The position numbers and the translations under genes are program-made. Shown here piece after piece: positions 57,131 through 64,000 of a DNA stretch of 64,000 nucleotides. Numbering within the stretch: position 1 is the stretch's first letter; every line of letters starts with the position of its first letter. Under the pieces are notes generated by a model. It worked only from the letters and a program-made list of their open reading frames with translations, made no database searches and was not told where the DNA came from. Source of the DNA: Steromphala cineraria (lineage: Eukaryota > Mollusca > Gastropoda > Trochida > Trochidae). The stretch lies in NCBI GenBank assembly GCA_916613615.1, contig OU744731.1:61406880-61470879 (forward strand), given 5' to 3'.

Positions 57131-58074
57131 GTTTTGAAAAATCCTAATGACATGAAAACCTCATACGATTTTAAGTCCTTTACGACATTATTTTTCCTCG
57201 CGGTTTATTTAACACCTAGGTCACCGGTAATCATTTCTTTTGATGTCGTAAATAGCCTTTGTCATAAATATCCTCACATTGTGATCATGGGTGTTATAAT
57301 AAATCCACGTCTTTTTCGATTTCTGAAGACTCTATTTATGACTTTACTCATTACTTTTTTCAGTTTTAAACAAACAGTTTACTGTTGGATATAGTTGTTT
57401 CTATGTCCGACAATCTCCACTATACTCTGGATCCACAGTAGGCATACACGATCATTTTATTACCTCCATTTGCTCAAATCTCTGGCATTAGTCAATCAAA
57501 AATGCAAAGATACTTACTAACTTATTTCAATACATTTCCTATCATAGATAGAATATTCCAAAATTGTTCTGATCATATACATGTAAAAGCGGAGACAGTT
57601 TTATGGATCAAAAGTTTAAATCCTAATACTTCTACAAACCATAACTTCTACATGCTAAATTTCTATAAAAAAAACGTTTCAGATAAATTATGAATTATTA
57701 TATGGATAATAGAGGTGATATTCAATTCAATTCTATGTTTCTGTATTAAGGTCTGAGGCCCAGGGTACAAGCATTATGCACTGTTTTGGTGAACATGTTG
57801 ACAGCACATGTTAACATGTTGATATGTTATACAAGTAATTATAGCATTACAAGCATTATAAAATATTTTGGTGAAACTTTACAAAGCACTTGCTATGTTG
57901 AACAAGTGATTGTAGCAAATATAATTACACATTTTGATATGAAGTGCAATACCTTCGTTCAATTAAGTAAAAAAATCCTTTTAAAATCACATTGATTATG
58001 TAATTATAACTAAGCACATGTTGATTATAAGTGGATTATCTTCCTTCATTAATTCATGAGCTCACAGATAAAAA
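57131..58074. other. intronic AT-rich sequence
   Basis: Short ORFs (57134-57394, 57502-57693, 57786-57995) have no domain or splice context. Phrases ACATGTTGACAGCACATG and ATTATAACTAAGCACATGTT are AT-rich simple sequence. Confidence 0.35.
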
Positions 58075-58510
58075 GATAGAGCCATTGGTTCTGAAGCTCA
58101 TCAAGCTTCATATTACATTTTGCTGAAGGGTGTGGCCAATATGGAGAAGGAGTCTCTAAACAAGATTCCAGCTTGGGACACACGATTTCAGCTTTCTTTG
58201 CCTTTTGCTTCTGGAGAAGAAGATGACAATTGGTTTAAAGGGCGTTGCCCATTATACCGTTATTTGGGTCACATAGCCACAAAAAAAGCTATAAATTATA
58301 ATCCTCACTAGTCAAGTTTCATGCTTATGAAGGTGAAGATGGAATTAGGTTTTAAGGGTGGGGCCTCTTCTTCACTTTTTCGGGGCCACAGGCCCACCAA
58401 GGCTATAAATCATAATCCTCACTAGTCAAGGAGTCTATATACAAAGTTTCAGCTTTCTAGGCCTTATGCTTCTGGAGAAGAAGAAGACAAAGCTATTGTT
58501 ATCAGCATGA
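58075..58510 (+). mobile_element. 145-bp-repeat element, diverged copy
   Basis: Starts ATAGAGCCATTGGTTCTGAA and GCTCATCAAGC, like the left end at 27226-27252. It has about two and a half internal units containing AATCCTCACTAGTCAAG, TTTCAGCTTTCT and GGCCTTATGCTTCTGGAGAA. The GACGGACG tail is missing. ORF 58120-58311 is inside it. Confidence 0.65.
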
Positions 58511-58699
58511 ATGACCAAAAATAGAGAAAGACATTTTTAATGATTAAAGACATTTCACAATCTGAATCAGAGGGTTGACGGCCCTGTAAAGGGAGGTAAC
58601 AACATGATCGTTTAGTGTCTACGAATAGTTCCAAAGTGTTATTGGAACCTTTACTCTGGAGGATGACACTAATATCTTGTTTATGCCATGACGTTACAG

Positions 58700-58829
58700 C
58701 ACCCCCTCCGAACCGACCCCCCACCATAACATGTGATAGGAATGTGAAAACCGAATATACAGCGGACAGGACGAAGAGTTTTGCAAACGTGAACTGGGCA
58801 TTACCTCATACATCTGATCCTGAGAACAG
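58700..58829 (+). CDS. secreted HYR-domain protein, exon 4 (N-terminal half of HYR)
   Basis: The acceptor CCATGACGTTACAG and donor GTGAATAA enclose 130 nt that enter in phase 1 and leave in phase 2. It reads PPPNRPPTITCDRNVKTEY, then TADRTKSFANVNWALPHTSD and PENR. PPTITC is the opening of a HYR (hyalin repeat) domain with its first conserved cysteine (residue 36 of the joined protein), and VNWALP occupies the usual VxWxxP position. HYR domains are extracellular Ig-like folds found in hyalin, sushi-repeat and complement-like proteins and act in adhesion. The second half follows at 61841. Confidence 0.75.
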
Positions 58830-58864
58830 GTGAATAAAACATTGCTTTGTTTTCTAATTTTACA

Positions 58865-58887
58865 CCCCCCCCCCCCCCCTCCCCCCG
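58865..58887. repeat. poly-C tract
   Basis: Sixteen C, then T, then six C. Likely length-variable and error-prone in assembly. Confidence 0.95.
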
Positions 58888-59545
58888 ATTCGCAGTAGCG
58901 GTCATTCTATCCGTCTGTCCTTCGGTCCGGTCATTTATCTCAAACCCATTAGGTCTAGATCAACCTTCTATGCCATTATGTGGTGTACTATTTGGGGTAG
59001 ATTTTCTTACAAACTATTTCCTAGATGAGGGAGATTTTGGTTATGGGTAGACCTGATGATACGTGTCATCGAGTTCCAAAGCCATTCCCGAAATATTATA
59101 TTTGACGTAGTAATTGCCCTAGATTCTAAAATTGGATTGGAACCATTAACATGTCTGATGCTCCAATTGGGACAAGTTTTCTCAGAAACTATGACACCTG
59201 GATGAATGGAAATTTTGTTTTTAATAACTCTGATGATACTTTCGAAAAAGTTCGAAAGCCATTTCTGAAATATTACTTTTAAAAGAGTTATGACCCTTGA
59301 TTCTGCAATTTTACTTTGAGCGATAGGTCTGGTGATCTCAGACACAATCACACCTGTATGGGTGAATTTTAGGTTTTATATACACTTGATCAAGTTTGCA
59401 AGCTTTTTCTGAAACTTGACATTTGGCATTTGCCCCTTGATTCTAGAATTTAACTTTGAGCGATTAACACGTCTGATGTTCAATAAGGACAGGTTTTTGG
59501 ACACTAATCACACCCAGATGAATTAAATTGTGGTGTCAGAAGTTA
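58888..59545. repeat. decayed tandem repeat, about 4 units of 150-175 bp
   Basis: Units near 58890, 59059, 59237 and 59387 share loose blocks: AAAGCCATT(C/T)C(C/T)GAAATATTA, CC(C/T)TTGATTCT, TTTGAGCGAT, CA(C/T)GTCTGATG and CACACC followed by GATGAAT. Divergence is high. It resembles the 145-bp-repeat elements in style but not in sequence. Confidence 0.6.
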
Positions 59546-60538
59546 CTTATTCATTGACTTTTGACCTATAGCTTTTCAATGGAATAACCAGCTTTTCACT
59601 TAATCAATATAAAATGAGCAAGGGTCAAGATTTTTTGCCTCCAGTCTACAGATATTTGGTTAAATGGTTTTACGAAAAATTTCTTCAAAGTTCTTCAAAA
59701 TGTACCAGATAAGGGCAACCGGTGTGTCATCATTTCCAGTCATTGGGAAGTAACTCTTGTTATGTCCGACCAACAAAAGCATGTAGTTATTGACGCGAGC
59801 GTTACAGCCAATGATATTTCGTGTTTGATAACTGCCTTATTATAGAATGCTTAACAAAACGATCAATTGTAATGTTTATATATGCATGTTATTGTCCTAA
59901 TTACAATAAATGTCAAACACATTTGACGAATATTTATTTTGTGTGAAAACAAATGCGGAAGTGCCGATTATGTGTTGTGACGGACATAGGAGATCGAAAA
60001 TATTTCTCGGGAAATATTACATTTTTGACCTTATTAATAAAAATCATATGTAGTTATGTAACAATCCTTGGCAGTTGCGTAAATCACATGAAGTTATTAT
60101 TAAAAATACTAAATATTAAAAATGCTTTTAAAAATATTTCCCCCCTAAAACCGTACCACTGACCCTTTAAAACTCCCTGTTAGCATCAGACAATCTAGTT
60201 AACACTAGCTGTGATGTTAACGTCGCATAAGTCCTACATTACATTACTTATTCGCAAAATATAATGTAAATATTAAAGATGCTGTATCATACTTGCAATA
60301 TTTTAAAAAGTATTTTTAATGTATTTGGTTTTTTATGAGAAAAAATTAGCGACCCACCTTGAGAAAATCTGACCAAAATTCATTAAATAGGAGATTATTT
60401 ACCAAAAAATACCGAAACGGCAGTCGACATAAGGGCGAATCAAGTGTAGCCATTTCACATCTTCCGGTTTCTAAATGAACCTTGAAAACCGTCTTTGTCG
60501 CGTTCAACTAGATTTTCTTTTCTTTTTCTCCCAATTAG
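59546..60538. other. intronic sequence with a MITE end fragment
   Basis: Mostly AT-rich. At about 60125-60170 the phrase CCCCCTAAAACCGTACCACT and GACCCTTTAA is a degraded right terminus of the TTAA MITE; the rest of that copy cannot be traced. Confidence 0.45.
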
Positions 60539-60684
60539 GTATTCGTTGCTGTCAAAGTTGCTACCCATCGAACGCAATTACGGTAGTTGAGACACGGTGT
60601 AAATCCTACACGCATAATGATTACGTCACCGAAAGCGGGTTCGTTAATTGCTATGCCCTTTCTACAAGGGGTACTGTGCTTTGA
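60539..60684 (+). CDS. cysteine-rich terminal exon, alternative to the HYR exons
   Basis: A strong acceptor (pyrimidine tract TTTTCTTTTTCTCCCAATTAG) precedes a frame open for 47 codons to TGA: IRCCQSCYPSNAITVVETRC, then KSYTHNDYVTES, GFVNCYALSTRGTVL. It begins with two bases, so it fits exon 3 (phase 1) with a cysteine at the join. It does not fit exon 4, which ends in phase 2. Spliced 2-3-60539, it would give a 72-residue secreted protein with seven cysteines. An ATTAAA lies 25-30 bp past the stop. It may be an isoform's last exon or a decayed exon. No family recognised. Confidence 0.4.
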
Positions 60685-60860
60685 GCGTCGAAATAAGTAT
60701 GTTATTATTGATTAAACAATCTAAATATGATATCAAATTTTGACAAAAGATTTTTCTACAAAGTGATGTATTTCTTTTCTCAATAGCTAAATTTTTATCC
60801 TGAACCGCTTGCAAGTATGAAACAGCATCTTTAATGACGCCCGGCTCTAAGAGCTAAGCT

Positions 60861-60970
60861 AGTTCTCTCAGCTAGTTTCTGCGCATGCTCGACAGGGACT
60901 GAGAGGATAAGTCGTTAGATGAATAGAAGAACTGTTTGACGTAAGCTTTACAGCTAGTTTTGACTAGATT
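60861..60970 (+). repeat. dispersed promoter-like repeat, copy B
   Basis: GCGCATGCTCGACAGGGACT to TTACAGCTAGTTTTGACTAG, the counterpart of 35641-35753. It is located in the intron between the two HYR exons. Confidence 0.6.
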
Positions 60971-61432
60971 GAATTAAACCTTACATTTCAATTATACACA
61001 ACTACTACTATTAATTACCCTATCCTGAGAATTATTTTGATATACTTGACTTGATATAACTTGATATAATGCAATTTGCCAATGTTTTTGGGAACAAAAG
61101 TCCCTGACTATAATGCCAATGAAAACATACTGTTAACGATATTGTTTTAGCTAGTTAAGGTTAATTGGCATGACTCAACTCAATTGACACTGGATGCATA
61201 TTGTATAAGTACTTTCATCGTGGTTCATAGGCATTTATAACTTGAGTGACATCCTACTTGCCTCAAATTGATTGTCAAAATGCATCACTTCTTTATTTAG
61301 TGGCTTTTTTGCCAACATGTATCTCAATGCCTTACCTGGATATAATGCCAACCTTGATAAAGTGCCATATTTTCTTATAACCTGGTTTTATGATTTGATT
61401 ATTTGGTTTTTCAAATTTACCTTTTTGAAGTT
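60971..61432. other. intronic AT-rich sequence
   Basis: Nothing recognised. Confidence 0.4.
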
Positions 61433-61740
61433 TAATAATAATAATGTGCATACTTATATTGCGCCTTTTCCAAGTCCTAAGACATGCTCAAAGCGCTACA
61501 TTATTACCCCGAAGGAGTGTACTTTCACAGCTGCTACTTAGCGCTTATCAAAACGTAGGTCAATTTGCAGGTACCCATTTTAACAGCTGGTGGACTGAGT
61601 GCAATGTGGATAAAGTGCCTTGCCCAGGGACACAACACAGAATGAGAACCAAGTCACAAATTTTTGGTGTCTCCACCCGGATTCGAACCCGGGTCTCTGG
61701 CGTGAAAGGCCAGCATGCAAACCACTACACCACCTCCCTT
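61433..61740 (-). mobile_element. tRNA-Glu-like SINE
   Basis: On the minus strand the head GGGAGGTGGTGTAGTGGTTT, anticodon-loop CTTTCAC (TTC) and GGTTCGAATCC (plus GGATTCGAACC at 61679-61689) resemble tRNA-Glu. The T-stem has a mismatch and no acceptor stem forms. The body contains GTCCCTGGGCAAGGCACTTT and AAAATGGGTACCTGC and ends GCGCTTTGAGCATG, GGCGCAATATAAG, then (ATT)n at 61433-61446. This is a retroposed SINE, not a tRNA gene. Three overlapping ORFs (61444-61906) are artefacts. Confidence 0.88.
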
Positions 61741-61840
61741 TACTTCGTTTCAGTAGAAAACATCGAACGTTGGCCGTGTACAAAAAGTTGATAAATGAAG
61801 TGTTGTTTACATCTGAACATTGAACTTTCATTTTCTCAAG

Positions 61841-61974
61841 ACCTGTTAAAGTCACACTGAAGTCAGGAAAGAAGTCGGGTGACGAGTTTGGCCAGGGTAC
61901 ACACACTGTGGTTTACGAAGCAAAGGATTCTGGAGGTCTTAGAGATTTCTGTATGTTCACCTTCAAAGTAAAAG
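61841..61974 (+). CDS. secreted HYR-domain protein, exon 5 (C-terminal half of HYR)
   Basis: The acceptor TTTCATTTTCTCAAG and donor GTAAGTCG enclose 134 nt. The first base completes an arginine codon with exon 4. It reads PVKVTLKSGKKSGDEFGQGT, then HTVVYEAKDSGGLRDFCMF, TFKVK. The G-x-x-F-x-x-G-x-H-x-V-x-Y-x-A-x-D-x-x-G core and the closing cysteine (residue 105) before FTFKV are the hallmarks of HYR; it should pair with C36 of exon 4. It ends in phase 1, so the whole HYR is a phase 1-1 module, typical of exon-shuffled extracellular domains. The gene must continue beyond the window, since no stop follows before the donor. Confidence 0.8.
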
Positions 61975-62509
61975 GTAAGTCGTTCAAATGTGTTTTCAAT
62001 TCAGATATTTAAGGGTTAAGTATGCATATAAGTTTACAGGGGACGTAAATATGCCTACGGTTTGCGGGAATATCTTAAAAGCAGTTCAATACCCTTTTCA
62101 AAAATTGGGACGTGGCCAGAGCTTGTGTTGTCGTTGAGTGGTGCCTTTTGTTACTTAAATAAATTAAAATTCACTTTCAAGTATCATGGCAACAATATGA
62201 ACTCAATTTATGGAATGGATTTGTCCTCCACTTTAGAGTTTCCTTTCCACATAAAAGATACGCTGTTCCTAGAATCTTAAGATTGTTTTCTTCAATCTGG
62301 AATACGCAAACAAATGTTCGATTTGGGTGCCTTTAGCTCATTTTCTAAGGTCATTTGCAAATTAGACGGACCATTTTAACAATGTTGTAAGCACGATTTC
62401 TCAAGAATTTCTGCACGTTGAGTCTTCAAATTAGATTTCAATGAAGATGTTGACAGCAACGAATTCAGATGAGCTTGATCTCATTTCGATGTTCAATGTG
62501 AGTTCTTTA

Positions 62510-63300
62510 CGAGTTCCGTCCGTCCATCAGTCTGTCCGTAAACTTTGTGCATTTTCCACTTCTTTTCCAGATTTATAAGGCCTAGAGAGAAAACATTTTA
62601 GGTACAGACTCCTTGACTAGTAAGGATTATAAATTGTAGCTTTGGGGGCCCTTAATACGGGCCACAGGGGCAACACCCTTAAATGGCAGTAGCACGTTTT
62701 TAGGGGGAATATAAGGTGATGTAAGGAAAATGAAAATTAATGGTTTCAATTGATAGACAATGTATATAAACTAAATGGAGCAGTAATAATTCAAATATAT
62801 AACATGAAATTTAGCCATGCGACTCCTTTTTCTTACACAAAATGAATTAAAGGTGTTCACACAAAATGGCCGCAAATGGATTTTATGGGAATCTTCATAC
62901 TTTTCCCTCTGACCATGGATGATTGGCTTGTGTAATGAGATTTTTGACACTGTGAAAATAATAAAAATTTGGCATTAACTTACAATTATCAGTGAAACAT
63001 TTAAAATATAAAATTATAAAAAAAAACGTGCTACTGCCCCTTTAAAGCCTATTTTCATCTTCTTCTACATTAGCATAGAGCATATGTAGCTGAAACTTTA
63101 TGTACATACTCCTTGAATAATGAGGGTTAAATTCATAGCTTTTATGACTCTAAGGGCCTTAAAATGGGCTGTAGATTTCACGCCCCAAAACCTGAAATTT
63201 TATTTTCGTCTCCAAAAGGCCTAGAAAGCTGAAAGCTTGTGTCAAGACTCCTACTAGTGAGGATTATAATTTACAGTTTTGTGACCATGTTTATCTTTTA
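62510..63300 (-). mobile_element. 145-bp-repeat element, diverged copy split by a MITE
   Basis: Minus-oriented. It begins on the left with CCGTCCGTCCATC and GTCTGTCCGTAAAC (the GACGGACG tail reversed). It then has internal units with GACTCCTTGACTAGTAAGG and GGCCACAGGGGCAAC. After the inserted MITE (62679-63045) it resumes GCCTATTTTCATCTTCTTCT, continuing the unit exactly. A further half-unit follows to about 63300. Confidence 0.7.
62679..63045 (+). mobile_element. TTAA MITE, copy 7, nested in an older repeat
   Basis: Left end TTAAATGGCAGTAGCACG, right end CGTGCTACTGCCCCTTTAA, normal interior. It sits between CAACACCC and AGCCTATTTTCATC. The uninterrupted counterpart at about 27780-27810 (read in reverse) is CAACCTTAAAAACCTATTTTC, so the pre-insertion site had one TTAA and the element is now flanked by two. 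That supports a TTAA target-site duplication. Confidence 0.92.
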
Positions 63301-64000
63301 CAACCTCCAGGATGTTGTCTTTTAGCTGGAAATTAAATTAGAAAACGACTCCAAACCCTGATGACTGTGATTTTCGCTTGGTTCTTCATCAACTTCATGT
63401 TGTGTCGCCACTCTTTGCAACACTCAGTAAGACAGTTTTCAGTTGTCAAAGTTCGAATGCCTTACAATATGGCCATACAGATTGCAGATGAGAACCTCTA
63501 CATGGAATTAAAAGGGAATGGGCTTTGTATTGTGTGCAGATGTAGTTATATTTAAAATAATATCTATATTCCTCAAATTGTGACCAAATTCAATGTTCAA
63601 CAAACCGCCCCTGTACCTCGTTAAAAGGACGTTAAAGATTGAAAAACAGTCGCTTAGTTGAGCGTTCAGTACAATGGTAGCAAGGAAAATGTAGAATGTG
63701 GCGGACTCAATATAAATTGACTCTTTCAAAAAATATCTATCATCTTATCAGAACTTTGAAACATGCATTCCTCTCATACTTAACTTTGTGGTTGTGAAGG
63801 CTTTTTGTAAACACTTTTATTATTAAGGAATGGGGAACGGTGGAGATTGCATTCAGCGGCGTCCCTACGACCGTCCATTTGTACGGACATACGTACAGTC
63901 GGGCTTTTATGAACAGTTGGACCAAATATCTTCAAATTTGGTCACAGTCTACATTAAGAGACTTCGCAGACCACAGTCACTTTGGGATATGAACCTTAAT
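63301..64000. other. non-coding end of window
   Basis: Probably an intron of the HYR gene. Short ORFs at 63361-63555, 63508-63729 and 63740-63925 overlap and show no domain. The phrase CCGTCCATTTGTACGGACAT near 63871 resembles other CGTCCG-type repeats. Confidence 0.35.

Noticed and set aside
61671..61740. tRNA-Glu gene on the minus strand
   Set aside because: The anticodon arm looks right, but the T-stem has a mismatch and there is no acceptor stem; it is the head of a SINE.

Overview
The window looks like nuclear DNA of a metazoan, most likely a marine invertebrate and probably a mollusc such as a bivalve. The placement is an inference. It rests on AT-rich introns with GT-AG splice sites, a HYR-domain secreted gene, tRNA-headed SINEs, decayed non-LTR retrotransposons, a dead Tc1-type transposase and many minisatellites. 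There are no prokaryotic operons, rRNA genes or CRISPR arrays. Most long open frames are by-products of stop-poor tandem repeats, not genes.

Layout. 1-3.4 kb: satellite of about 313 bp, closed by a TTAA-flanked MITE. 4.5-12.8 kb: 28/29-bp minisatellites, including one 6.5-kb array of about 230 units, held inside conserved flanks. 12.8-18.5 kb: promoter-like sequence, two tentative exons, a long hairpin and a 59-bp tandem array. 18.7-21.6 kb: an inverted pair of elements carrying arrays of the palindrome TCGTAATTACGA, with SINE and MITE copies between and beside them. 23.2-31.5 kb: LINE fragments, a third copy of the minisatellite element, a 145-bp-repeat element and a 3.3-kb decayed LINE. 31.8-38 kb: tentative minus-strand exons, another LINE end and a 24-bp array. 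39-43 kb: Tc1 pseudogene and SINE copies.

The best-supported gene is on the plus strand from about 44.9 kb to beyond the window. A TATA box is followed by a short 5'UTR exon, a signal-peptide exon, a 39-nt exon, and two exons that together make one HYR (hyalin repeat) domain. Every coding junction keeps frame (phases 1, 1, 2 and 1). Its 10.6-kb intron holds C-rich duplicated minisatellites, a decayed LINE, a fold-back transposon with target duplication, and a possible opposite-strand first exon at 55.9 kb. An extra cysteine-rich exon at 60.5 kb joins in frame only if the HYR exons are skipped.

The most unusual structure is the 28-bp minisatellite family. Three loci share the same left and/or right flanks, and the outermost preserved ends match as an inverted repeat next to TTAA. 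The arrays therefore look like cargo of a TTAA-type, piggyBac-like non-autonomous transposon, with ends resembling the abundant short TTAA MITE in the same window. One MITE copy sits inside another repeat whose paralogue shows the empty site, which supports a TTAA target.
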